Shown here piece by piece: positions 14,953-22,233 of a stretch of 29,898 bases of DNA (position 1 is its first letter; the number at the start of each line of letters is the position of its first letter). A program made the position numbers and the translations under genes. Origin of the DNA: JALOAP01 sp964632355. Its GTDB lineage: Bacteria > Chloroflexota > Dehalococcoidia > Tepidiformales > Tepidiformaceae. The notes below the pieces were generated by a model, which saw only the letters and a program-made list of their open reading frames with translations, had not been told where the DNA came from and ran no database searches. The DNA is taken from NCBI GenBank assembly GCA_964632355.1, contig CAZWBW010000027.1, positions 1 to 29,898 on the forward strand, written 5' to 3'.

Positions 14953-15474
14953 ATGATTCGAGGCGGCGAACGCGGTGCGCAGCACGGGCTCGCGTTAACG
15001 GATAACACGCTCCGGGAGTGGGTGGGGCTTGGAGTATTCCTGCTGCTCACCCTTGGCGTGGCTGCGATCGGGAGCGTGATCACGAGTTCGGGCCAGGCCT
15101 GGAACGACCCCCTTGAAAAGCCGTGGTTCTATCCGCCCGGGTGGCTCTTCGGTCCGGTCTGGACGGCGCTGTACGTGATGATGGCAGTAGCGGCGTGGCT
15201 GGTATGGCGCGGACGTGGAATACCTCGAACGCAAGGGGCACTGGGCCTGTGGACGGTGCAACTGGCGCTGAACCTGGCGTGGACCGGGATCTTCTTCGGC
15301 CTCGAACAGCCGGGCTGGGCGCTGGTTGAGATCCTGGTGCTCTGGGTCGCGATTGCGGCTACGGGCGTGGTGTTCTGGCGGTACAGCCAACTCGCGAGCT
15401 GGCTGCTGGTGCCGTACCTCGCGTGGGTGACGTTCGCGGCTGCGCTGAACTTCGAACTCTGGCGACTGAACTAG
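14953..15474 (+). CDS. TspO/MBR family membrane protein
   Basis: A 173-residue protein with five TM segments and the TspO signature: EKPWFYPPGWLFGPVWTALYVMMA, LNLAWTGIFFGLEQPGWAL, WVAIAATGVVFWRYSQ and the final VPYLAWVTFAAALNFELWRLN. TspO proteins bind tetrapyrroles such as protoporphyrin IX. The ATG has GGGAGG at 14941-14946, six bp upstream. An extra hydrophilic N-terminal ~25 residues precede the first TM. It is divergent from aroF; the 150 bp between them holds TGTAAT at 14874-14879 as a weak -10 for this gene. Its stop abuts the convergent pyrE stop. Confidence 0.9.
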   Translation: MIRGGERGAQHGLALTDNTLREWVGLGVFLLLTLGVAAIGSVITSSGQAWNDPLEKPWFYPPGWLFGPVWTALYVMMAVAAWLVWRGRGIPRTQGALGLWTVQLALNLAWTGIFFGLEQPGWALVEILVLWVAIAATGVVFWRYSQLASWLLVPYLAWVTFAAALNFELWRLN

Positions 15475-15494
15475 CTACGTGACGACGAGTTCGA
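15452..15494. terminator. Long-loop inverted repeat across convergent stops
   Basis: An 8 bp stem TCGAACTC/GAGTTCGA with a 27 nt loop spans the abutting tspO and pyrE stop codons. The loop is large and no T-tract follows; it may be a weak bidirectional terminator or chance. Confidence 0.2.
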
Positions 15495-16035
15495 CCCCTT
15501 CGCGGCAGAGCTGGCACTCCTCGGGCGGCCACGACGCGATATCGAGCGTGATACAGGCGTAGAACGGCACGCCAAAGTCCACGCGGCCGCCGGTCCGGTC
15601 GACCAACATGCCGACGCCGGCGACCTCGGCGCCCCGGGCGCGAACTGCATCGATGACGTCGCGGACAGATCCCCCGGTCGTGAGCACATCGTCGACGATC
15701 AGCACCCTGTCGCCGGGGCCGATTTCGAACCCACGCTTGAATTCGCGGCCCTCACCGCTGTCGGCACGTTCGGCAATGATGGAGCGAAGCCCGAGATGGC
15801 GTGCCGTTTCGTACGCAAGGATGACGCCGCCGGTCGTGGGGCCCGCAACCAGGTTGGCTCTCCCGCGAAAGTGATCAGCGATGAGCCCACAGAGCTTCCC
15901 GGTGAGGTCGGGCCACTGGAGGATGCGGAACTTTTCGACGTAGGTATCGGCGTGGCGGCCGCTGGAGAGCTGGAAGTGTCCACGAAGGAGCGCGCCACGC
16001 TCAGCGAGCTGTGATTCGAGGTCGGAGTTCGTCAC
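15475..16035 (-). CDS. pyrE: Orotate phosphoribosyltransferase
   Basis: A 186-residue PRTase that makes OMP from orotate and PRPP in UMP synthesis. The PRPP-binding motif is VLIVDDVLTTGGS (about 111-123). The N-terminus has LLRGHFQLSSGRHADTYVEKF, typical of PyrE, and VAGPTTGGVILAYETARHLG. The C-terminus, WPPEECQLCREG, matches the Cys-x2-Cys tail found in Thermus and Chloroflexota PyrE, possibly a metal or structural site. The start is GTG with no Shine-Dalgarno, but TACGCT lies 7 bp upstream, so leaderless translation is likely. No other pyr genes are nearby. Confidence 0.93.
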   Translation of the reverse strand: MTNSDLESQLAERGALLRGHFQLSSGRHADTYVEKFRILQWPDLTGKLCGLIADHFRGRANLVAGPTTGGVILAYETARHLGLRSIIAERADSGEGREFKRGFEIGPGDRVLIVDDVLTTGGSVRDVIDAVRARGAEVAGVGMLVDRTGGRVDFGVPFYACITLDIASWPPEECQLCREGVELVVT

Positions 16036-16042
16036 GGGTGTG

Positions 16043-16048
16043 AGCGTA
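16043..16048 (-). promoter_or_regulatory. -10 element, leaderless pyrE
   Basis: TACGCT on the minus strand, 7 bp before the GTG start, inside the 40 bp between pyrE and the end of the signal peptidase gene. Confidence 0.5.
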
Positions 16049-16075
16049 CCGCCGGTGCGGTGCGAGCGTCCACGG

Positions 16076-19000
16076 TCAGTCCCCGATGCGCTCGGTGCTT
16101 AGCTCGGGTTTTTCAAGCTTCGGCGAGGCGTTCGGCGCGAACCCGAAGTGGCTGGTGGGCCAGTAGGAGAACATCGCCTTGCCGATGATCAGGTCTTCGT
16201 GGATGAGCCCGACGGTGCCGGAGCGGCTGTCGAGGCTGTTGCGGCGGTTATCGCCCATCACGAAGTACTCGTCTTTCCCGAGCTGGATTTCGGGCATGTT
16301 GTCGTTCCAGGGCTCGGTGATGTAGGGCTCGATGAGCCGGTACCCGTTGATGTAGACCTGCCCGTTCTGAATCCCAATACGCTCGCCGGGCAGGGCGATG
16401 ACCCGTTTGATGAGGTCCTCTTCGTGGTCGGGGCGCGGGTCCTGGAGCACGATGATGTCGCCCCGCTCGGGGCCGTGGAACACGTGCTTCTTTGGGTCGT
16501 CGCCGGGATCGATGAACGGGAGGAAGCGGCTCAGCTTCTCGAGGTCGATCTCGGAGTAGACCAATTTGTTCACGATGACGAACTGCCCGTCGTCGAGCGT
16601 GGGGTACATCGATTCGCCGCTGACACGGAAGTTCTGGAAGCTGGCGCGGACGCAGAGGAACACGAGGAGCGCCAGGAGCGCCGTCTCGACGATCTCCCGC
16701 ACGAGCATTTTCGTGCGGCCAGTCGACGATGACTCGGCGGGTTCGGAGAACGAGGGCTCCTCTGGCTCGTAGAAGCTGGTCACCACGTAGCCGCTGTCGC
16801 CGCCACCGCCGCCGTCCCAGTCGGAGGGTTCGTCGTCAGTGGCGCCAACCCAGCCGTCGGTCTCAAGCGGCGGGACGGGGCGTGGGGCCGCGGCCTGCGG
16901 ACGGAGGAACGACTGCGGCTCGTCGCCGCCGGAAGCTTCGTCGATCAGCTCGGCAGCATCACGACCGAGCAGCGGCTCGAAGGCGGCATCGTCCGCGGGC
17001 GACGCAGGCTCCTCNNNNNNNNNNNNNNNNNNNNNNNNNNNNNNNNNNNNNNNNNNNNNNNNNNNNNNNNNNNNNNNNNNNNNNNNNNNNNNNNNNNNNN
17101 NNNNNNNNNNNNNNGGCTCCTCTGGTTCCGTTTCAGCGTTCGCGTGTTCGTAAAACGCCCGGAGAACGACGTCATCCTCGTCGGGTTCTTCCGGCTTCCA
17201 GAGCGGGGCGGTGTGGGGCCGCTCTTCGCTGGCCGCTTCGGGAACGGTGGTACCGGGTTCGAAGGTAGGCTCGTCGTGCCCGCCGGTGCCCCTGTACACG
17301 GCCACATCACCGGGGGCCCCGGCAAACCCGCTCGCCGCGGCGACATCCGCCCAGGGGTCGTCCTCGGTGGGCTGCTCGTCTGCGAGCGGTGTGTCGGCTC
17401 GCGTTGTGTCTGCTGGCGAAGGCTCGACCGCAGGCCCCTCGTCGAGCTGGCTGAATACGTGTGCCCATGCGGAGGCGGGATCGGCGGGCTCCGCGTGGGC
17501 GACAGGTTCATCTACCGGGGCAGGTTCCTGCCCCGGTTCTTCCCGGGAAAACTGATCGTCCCGACCGGCCGGGTCTTCATCGGCCGGGACATCACCTTTT
17601 GGGAACGACTCTCCAGCAGCGCGGCGCGCTGCGATGAACGCGGCCCACGGGTCGTCATCCTCCTCGGCAGCCGGGTGCAACTCGACGACGTTCGGCGGCG
17701 GCTCCTCGTTCGAGGCTTCCGGGGGCGGTTGCGGCGCCGGGAATTGCAGGAGGTTCGGATCCGGGGCGTCGTCCGGGGTAGGCTCCCGGTTATCGCTCTG
17801 GTTCGGGTCGTTCACAACGTCATTGGATGGCATCGGGTCGCTGCTGTCGAGCGAATGCGAATACATCGGGGCTGCGAACGACGATTCGACGGCCTCTTCG
17901 ACCTGCTCGGCATCGGGCGAGGGCGCGGCGTCGCTTTGTGGTTTGAACAGGTGCGCGATCGCCGTGATGTCCGACGTGTAGTCCTCGTCGTCCTCGTCCT
18001 CGTCGAGCGATGCCGCTGCAGGGGCGGGTTCGAACTCGACGGGCTCGGGCGAAGGTTTGGGTTCGGCGGCGAGAGGTGCCGGTTGCGTTTCCGGCTCGTC
18101 CGCAGACGGTTCCGTCTGCTCGGCGATGAACGGCGTCGCGGGAGCGGCTTCTGGTTCGACGGGCTCGGCAGCGGATTCGACCTCTGCTGCGAGTGGCTCC
18201 GGGTGCGTTTCCGCCTCGACCGCGGGCGGTTGGTCGGGGATGGACGCCGCAGCGGGAACGCTCTCGAACTCGACGGGCCCGGCGGGCGCTTCGTGCCCGG
18301 CCGCGAGAGGTGTCGGGTGCGCGTCGAACTCCGCGGCGTGCGGTTCGGGCTGTTCGGCGGTCGACGCCGCGGGAAGACCGGTCGGCTTTTCCGGCTCCTC
18401 GGGCGAATCCGAAGACAATGCCTCGCTTTCGGGTTGGGCCGGAGGCGCCTCAACGGATGCCGTGCTCGGCAGCGCGGGCTCGGGGGCGGGAGACGCCGAC
18501 CTCTCTTTGACGCCGGGTTCGCTGTCCCGCTCCGACCGTGGTTCCGCCTCGATCGACGCTGCGGGAGCGACCGTCGCTTCCCCGTTCGCCGGTTCGGTCG
18601 AGGCGCTCTCGTCGGCCCTGGCAGCGCTGAGCGCCGGGTTCACCCAGCGGGGGACGAACGTGGTATCGTCGCTGGAGCCGGATCGTGGTTCGGGGACATG
18701 GTCGACCGGCACCCAGTCGCCGTCAGCCGGATCGGCCTCAGGCAGGGGCGTGGGTTCCGGCTCGTCCTCGGCCTTGCGGTTGAAAAGCCGGGCGAAGAAG
18801 CCGCGCCGCTTGCGCCGCGGGTGCGCGTCCTTCGTGTCAGCTTCGAACGTCGGCACGCGAGCGAGTTCGTCCCACGACGCGCCTTCGGGCTCATCGCCAG
18901 GCATGTCGGGCACCTGGACCCAATCACCGAACGCCGGGGGACGGACGTTGCTCTGATCTTCGCGGGCCGGGGCGGGATCGCTGCTGGCAGCGGGAGCAGC

Positions 19001-19885
19001 GTCCTGGGCGGCGGGCTCGGCGGGCTGGCCCGCGGACTCCTCCTTCCCGTCCTCCAGTTCCCAATCGAACGGCTGGAGAAACTCGGGAGGGACCTCGCGG
19101 GGAGTGTTTTGGTTTGCGCTGTCGCCGGTATTCATGTTGCCGCTGGCCCAGTTTCGCATCGCGTCGACGATACTGCCTTCGTCCACGCTACCAGAGAAGA
19201 CCTCCTCCCAGCGTGAGGTCCGAGCGGGAACCTCCTCGGTTTCGGCGTTGTCATCTCGTTCGGAGCGCAAGCGAAGCGGGAGCGGCGGGGGCGCTTCCGG
19301 TTCAGTTCCTGGGCCGGGTTCGGCGGAATTCTCGGCGGCGGCCGGTTCGTTGGTGTTGGACCGGCCCGGCCAGTCGCTCATCGGTGCGAGGGGGTCGTTG
19401 CCGTCGCCGCTGCCGGCGAATGCGTCGGCCCAGCGAAGTCGGCTGGTCTGCGAGTCACGGGCCTGGGCAGGTTGCTCGGCGGTCTCCCAGGCGCCGCTCC
19501 GGGGGAGTGCGAGCGGGAGATCGGGTGTCCACTCGTCGTCGTCAGCGTCCTGTTCGCTGTCGCCCAGGGGCCGCAGTTCCTTGAGGGCGTCGGGGTCGCG
19601 ATTCAGCATCCACTTCCCGCCGGCGATGAGGCGGGCGCCTTCTTCGTCCTCCTGTTCGGGCTTGCGACCGAAGCTAAGAAGTCCTTTCCGGGCACCTTTT
19701 TCTTGTTCAGGCCTGTCGATCTCCGGGATATCGTCCGCCTTTGAACGGACGCTCTGGCGGAGTTCGCGACTCTTCTGCTGTTGTCGCTCCCAGGCGCCCT
19801 GGGGCAGGTCGAAGTACCAACCGCTGTCCTCGGATTCGCCGTCGAAAAAGTTCTCCAGACTGCGATCCTCGGGATCCTGCTGCAT
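16076..19885 (-). CDS. Signal peptidase I with giant acidic disordered N-terminal region
   Basis: The C-terminal ~210 residues are a complete type I signal peptidase: TM at about 1065-1083 (VETALLALLVFLCVRASF), nucleophile Ser1092 in SGESMYPT, general base Lys1160 in LIKRVIALPGE, and box E GDNRRNSLDSR. The preceding ~1,050 residues (including 100 N) are low-complexity, acidic, Pro/Ala/Glu-rich and would be cytosolic by SPase topology. They contain three ~40-residue imperfect repeats (505-625), Trp-centred motifs (152, 226, 747, 807, 845) and basic patches (357-371). Start choice: ATG at complement 19883-19885 lies 7 bp after TAGGCT; an ATG two codons upstream is the alternative. Because the gap is inside the gene, fusion of the two halves is inferred, but at least ~100 disordered residues directly precede the catalytic domain on the near side. 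Bacterial SPase I proteins are usually about 170-350 residues. Confidence 0.85.
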   Translation of the reverse strand: MQQDPEDRSLENFFDGESEDSGWYFDLPQGAWERQQQKSRELRQSVRSKADDIPEIDRPEQEKGARKGLLSFGRKPEQEDEEGARLIAGGKWMLNRDPDALKELRPLGDSEQDADDDEWTPDLPLALPRSGAWETAEQPAQARDSQTSRLRWADAFAGSGDGNDPLAPMSDWPGRSNTNEPAAAENSAEPGPGTEPEAPPPLPLRLRSERDDNAETEEVPARTSRWEEVFSGSVDEGSIVDAMRNWASGNMNTGDSANQNTPREVPPEFLQPFDWELEDGKEESAGQPAEPAAQDAAPAASSDPAPAREDQSNVRPPAFGDWVQVPDMPGDEPEGASWDELARVPTFEADTKDAHPRRKRRGFFARLFNRKAEDEPEPTPLPEADPADGDWVPVDHVPEPRSGSSDDTTFVPRWVNPALSAARADESASTEPANGEATVAPAASIEAEPRSERDSEPGVKERSASPAPEPALPSTASVEAPPAQPESEALSSDSPEEPEKPTGLPAASTAEQPEPHAAEFDAHPTPLAAGHEAPAGPVEFESVPAAASIPDQPPAVEAETHPEPLAAEVESAAEPVEPEAAPATPFIAEQTEPSADEPETQPAPLAAEPKPSPEPVEFEPAPAAASLDEDEDDEDYTSDITAIAHLFKPQSDAAPSPDAEQVEEAVESSFAAPMYSHSLDSSDPMPSNDVVNDPNQSDNREPTPDDAPDPNLLQFPAPQPPPEASNEEPPPNVVELHPAAEEDDDPWAAFIAARRAAGESFPKGDVPADEDPAGRDDQFSREEPGQEPAPVDEPVAHAEPADPASAWAHVFSQLDEGPAVEPSPADTTRADTPLADEQPTEDDPWADVAAASGFAGAPGDVAVYRGTGGHDEPTFEPGTTVPEAASEERPHTAPLWKPEEPDEDDVVLRAFYEHANAETEPEEXXXXXXXXXXXXXXXXXXXXXXXXXXXXXXXXXXEEPASPADDAAFEPLLGRDAAELIDEASGGDEPQSFLRPQAAAPRPVPPLETDGWVGATDDEPSDWDGGGGGDSGYVVTSFYEPEEPSFSEPAESSSTGRTKMLVREIVETALLALLVFLCVRASFQNFRVSGESMYPTLDDGQFVIVNKLVYSEIDLEKLSRFLPFIDPGDDPKKHVFHGPERGDIIVLQDPRPDHEEDLIKRVIALPGERIGIQNGQVYINGYRLIEPYITEPWNDNMPEIQLGKDEYFVMGDNRRNSLDSRSGTVGLIHEDLIIGKAMFSYWPTSHFGFAPNASPKLEKPELSTERIGD
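17015..17114. other. Assembly gap (100 N) in repetitive coding region
   Basis: Exactly 100 N inside the disordered part of the signal peptidase gene, flanked on both sides by GGCTCCTC. This suggests that a glutamate-glutamate-proline repeat collapsed and broke the assembly; the true length is unknown. Confidence 0.99.
18011..18373 (-). repeat. Three imperfect ~40-residue coding repeats
   Basis: Within the signal peptidase extension, residues 505-625. Each unit has the pattern Q-x2-P ... [HQ]P-x-PLAA-x7-PVE-x-E-x2-P, followed by A-[AT]-x-[SF]. Copies are diverged at the DNA level. Confidence 0.6.
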
Positions 19886-19892
19886 CGTCATG

Positions 19893-19898
19893 AGCCTA
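19893..19898 (-). promoter_or_regulatory. -10 element of signal peptidase gene
   Basis: TAGGCT on the minus strand, 7 bp before ATG 19885. It faces the ECF sigma gene across an 85 bp divergent region (19886-19970). Confidence 0.5.
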
Positions 19899-19956
19899 TC
19901 ACAGCCTCCCCTGTGCACCGTTTGACCGTGAGTTCGCCCTTTACAGGCGATTCACC

Positions 19957-19962
19957 TACTCT
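19957..19962 (+). promoter_or_regulatory. -10 element of ECF sigma gene
   Basis: TACTCT, 8 bp before ATG 19971, with no Shine-Dalgarno in between. TTGACC at 19922-19927 is too far (29 bp) to be its -35. Confidence 0.4.
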
Positions 19963-19970
19963 CGCGAGCG

Positions 19971-20576
19971 ATGGGCGGGCAGGAACCCACGGATGAGCGA
20001 CTTGTCCTACTAGCAAAGGACGGCGATCTGGAGGCGTTCAACAGCCTCGTGGACCGCTACCAGAGCGCGGTATACACCCTCTGTTTGCGCTTTTTGGGGA
20101 ACCCGGAAGCGGCAGAGGACGCCACGCAGGAGGCGTTTCTTTCGGCATACCGGGCGCTCGATCGCTTCAATGGCGGCAGTTTTCGCAGCTGGCTACTGCG
20201 GATTGCGGCGAATGAAAGCAAGGACGAACTCCGAAGGCGCAAGCGCAAGGATGCGACGGCGTCGCTCAATGAGATGTTCGACCGCGAGGAGGGTCCCGTT
20301 GAGATCGCCGACCCCGGGGAGGGAGTCGAAGAGGCAATCGAACGGGGCGAATTCGGGCAGGACCTGGAGGCGCTGCTCGCCCAGCTACCGCTCGAACAGC
20401 GGCAGGCTGTGCTGCTGGTGGATGTGTACGACTTCCAGTACGAGGAGGTCGCGCAGCTTGTTGGCGCTTCGGTTGGGACGATTAAGTCGCGCATCCACCG
20501 CGGTAGGGAGCGGCTCCGCAAACTGATTCTTTCGCGACCGGAACTTTCCGCGTCGATCCGGCGTCTGGAGGACTGA
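19971..20576 (+). CDS. ECF (group 4) RNA polymerase sigma factor
   Basis: A 201-residue sigma factor with region 2 at about 25-92 (FNSLVDRYQSAVYTLCLRFLGNPEAAEDATQEAFLSAY, FRSWLLRIAANESKDELRRRKR). An acidic linker follows, then region 4 at about 129-190 with LPLEQRQAVLLVDVYDFQYEEVAQLVGASVGTIKSRIHRGRERL. It lies 10 bp upstream of a zinc anti-sigma factor, the standard ECF partner arrangement, and is divergent from the giant signal peptidase. The target regulon is not visible; I find no repeated GGAAC-type -35 in the divergent region. The ATG is probably read from a leaderless or short-leader transcript. Confidence 0.94.
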   Translation: MGGQEPTDERLVLLAKDGDLEAFNSLVDRYQSAVYTLCLRFLGNPEAAEDATQEAFLSAYRALDRFNGGSFRSWLLRIAANESKDELRRRKRKDATASLNEMFDREEGPVEIADPGEGVEEAIERGEFGQDLEALLAQLPLEQRQAVLLVDVYDFQYEEVAQLVGASVGTIKSRIHRGRERLRKLILSRPELSASIRRLED

Positions 20577-20586
20577 GGGAGAGAAC

Positions 20587-21339
20587 ATGCCACGGATGCG
20601 ACGGGCCGACGAGCACGAGCGCTTACGGCTGTTGTTAGACGACTACATCGCCGACGCGCTCGATGAGCGGGAGCGCCGGGAGATAGAGACACACCTTGAG
20701 ACGTGTGCTGAATGCCGGGCAACGGCCGAGGAGCTGCGCACGGTGCGAGCGGCCCTGCGAGCGCTGCCCGAGGTGGAAGCGCCGCGGTCGTTCCGGTTGA
20801 CGCCCGAGATGGTGGCGGCGCCCAAGGCACCGGTGCCCATCCGGCCGCGGCAACCGGCATGGATTCCGAGGTTTGCGCAGATCGCTGCGGCCGTCGCGGC
20901 ACTCGGGTTCGCGTCGGTCCTGGCGATCGACATCTTCGGTAGTGCAGGCGACGAGGGCCAGGTGATCACGCCGGTGAGCCTGCTTTCGGAGGAGGCCGCG
21001 CCTGCAGCGACCGACGCGGCTGCCGCTGGCGCAGCCGAAAGCGCCGACGCCGAGATCACCAATTCACAATTCCAGGGGTCGCCCGAGGTAGACGCGACCG
21101 GCGGGGAGGCCGACCCTTCGTCACGGAGCGAGGGCCAGCCTGACGATGGCAGTGATCGCGCCTCCGACAGCACCTCGTCGCTGCCGCCGGACGTCACGAT
21201 GATGCCAATGGCCGCCGACTCGGACGACGGCCCGGACAACCAGAAGCGGCTGCTCCGCTCGTTGGAGGCGGTGTTCGCGTGTGCCGCCGTCGGATTCGTG
21301 GTGCTGGCGTTCTTCGCGCGGCCACGTACGAAGTCGTGA
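20587..21339 (+). CDS. Zinc-type (ZAS) anti-sigma factor with two TM segments
   Basis: A 250-residue partner of the upstream sigma factor. The cytosolic N-terminal domain carries His10-x25-His36-x3-Cys40-x2-Cys43, the exact spacing of the zinc anti-sigma (ZAS, zf-HC2) motif. TM1 spans about 95-117 (RFAQIAAAVAALGFASVLAIDIF). An extracytoplasmic low-complexity Ala/Ser/Asp-rich loop of about 105 residues follows, then TM2 at about 226-245 and a short basic cytosolic tail. Most ZAS anti-sigmas have one TM, so the second is notable. Release of the sigma factor would require zinc-site oxidation or intramembrane proteolysis; neither is shown. Confidence 0.9.
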   Translation: MPRMRRADEHERLRLLLDDYIADALDERERREIETHLETCAECRATAEELRTVRAALRALPEVEAPRSFRLTPEMVAAPKAPVPIRPRQPAWIPRFAQIAAAVAALGFASVLAIDIFGSAGDEGQVITPVSLLSEEAAPAATDAAAAGAAESADAEITNSQFQGSPEVDATGGEADPSSRSEGQPDDGSDRASDSTSSLPPDVTMMPMAADSDDGPDNQKRLLRSLEAVFACAAVGFVVLAFFARPRTKS

Positions 21340-21362
21340 CGTAATCGCAAGGCGAGCGCCGG

Positions 21363-21405
21363 GGACCATCCCTAGATGTTTCGGGTGGGGTGGCGGACCA
21401 TCCCT
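21363..21405. repeat. 11 bp direct repeat around alternative starts
   Basis: GGACCATCCCT occurs at 21363-21373 and 21395-21405, shortly before the two candidate start codons (ATG 21376 and ATG 21412) of the metallopeptidase gene. Confidence 0.4.
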
Positions 21406-22233
21406 CCACCGATGCGCCGCCTGTTCGCGATCAGCCTCCTCGTGACCCTGCTCGCAGCCGGGGGGTTCACCGCGTTGCGGGACCAGGACCTGCCGTGGGG
21501 TTCGTCTCAGCGGACTCCCGGAGCGGAAGTCGTCGAAACGGTCCAGGCATTCTTCGCGCCGGCCGCTGGGAATTCGGTGTGCGGGTCGACCGGCGTCCGC
21601 GCGGAAGGCGCCGAACTCTCGTCGATGTACACCCAGCGAGTGGAAGCGGATGGGATCCGGGTGGTCGCACCGGAGGGCGTCGACCCACGCGCCCTGGACG
21701 AGGCTGTGGTGACCATCGAAGAGATGTTCGCGGCGAACGACCTGGCCGAGACGCTGGCTGAACTGGGCGCCTACGTGATCGTCGCGGACGACACCCAGCA
21801 CGTGCTGGACCTCCCCGAGTTCGAATGCCTCTCGCAGCGCGCCGACAGCCATCTCTTCGACCACGCATGCGGACTGGCGGACCACGCCGCATACCCGGTG
21901 GTCGCGGTGCACGAACTGGACCTGCTTGGCGACCCGGCCGGGCCGTGCCAGGGGCTGAACGTCCTGTACCACGAGCTCGGGCACCTGGTGCAGAACTACG
22001 CGCTGGACGCGGAGACGAAACGGGTCGTCAAGGACCTCTACGAAGCGGCAACGAGCGCGGGGCGCTACCGGCGACAGTACGCGGGCACCAATGCCAACGA
22101 GTACTTCGCCGAAGGCACGCAAAACTACTTCCACTACGGCGAACCCGGGAAACTCCGGGACCGCGAGTGGCTTCGGGACTACGACCCGGACCTGTACGAG
22201 GTGCTCGCGCTGGTGTACGGGCCGGTCAGGTAG
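21376..22233 (+). CDS. Membrane-anchored gluzincin-like zinc metallopeptidase
   Basis: A 285-residue protein with an N-terminal hydrophobic signal/anchor (MRRLFAISLLVTLLAAGGF, from Met13) and a putative catalytic domain outside the cell. The zinc motif is LYHELGHLVQNYAL (His199, Glu200, His203), with the candidate third ligand about 40 residues on in NANEYFAEGTQNYF (Glu242 or Glu246). This HExxH plus downstream NEYFAE pattern resembles the lethal-factor/PPEP (ATLF) type of gluzincin, though family assignment is tentative. Four Cys (69, 151, 165, 191) may form disulfides. It follows the anti-sigma gene by 36 bp and may be in its operon. ATG 21412 is an alternative start that keeps the whole signal peptide. 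Confidence 0.72.
   Translation: MFRVGWRTIPPPMRRLFAISLLVTLLAAGGFTALRDQDLPWGSSQRTPGAEVVETVQAFFAPAAGNSVCGSTGVRAEGAELSSMYTQRVEADGIRVVAPEGVDPRALDEAVVTIEEMFAANDLAETLAELGAYVIVADDTQHVLDLPEFECLSQRADSHLFDHACGLADHAAYPVVAVHELDLLGDPAGPCQGLNVLYHELGHLVQNYALDAETKRVVKDLYEAATSAGRYRRQYAGTNANEYFAEGTQNYFHYGEPGKLRDREWLRDYDPDLYEVLALVYGPVR

Noticed and set aside
17144..19216. 690-residue open frame on the + strand opposite the signal peptidase extension
   Set aside because: Arg/Gly/Val-biased shadow of a high-GC, low-complexity gene; the other strand continues in frame into a genuine catalytic domain.
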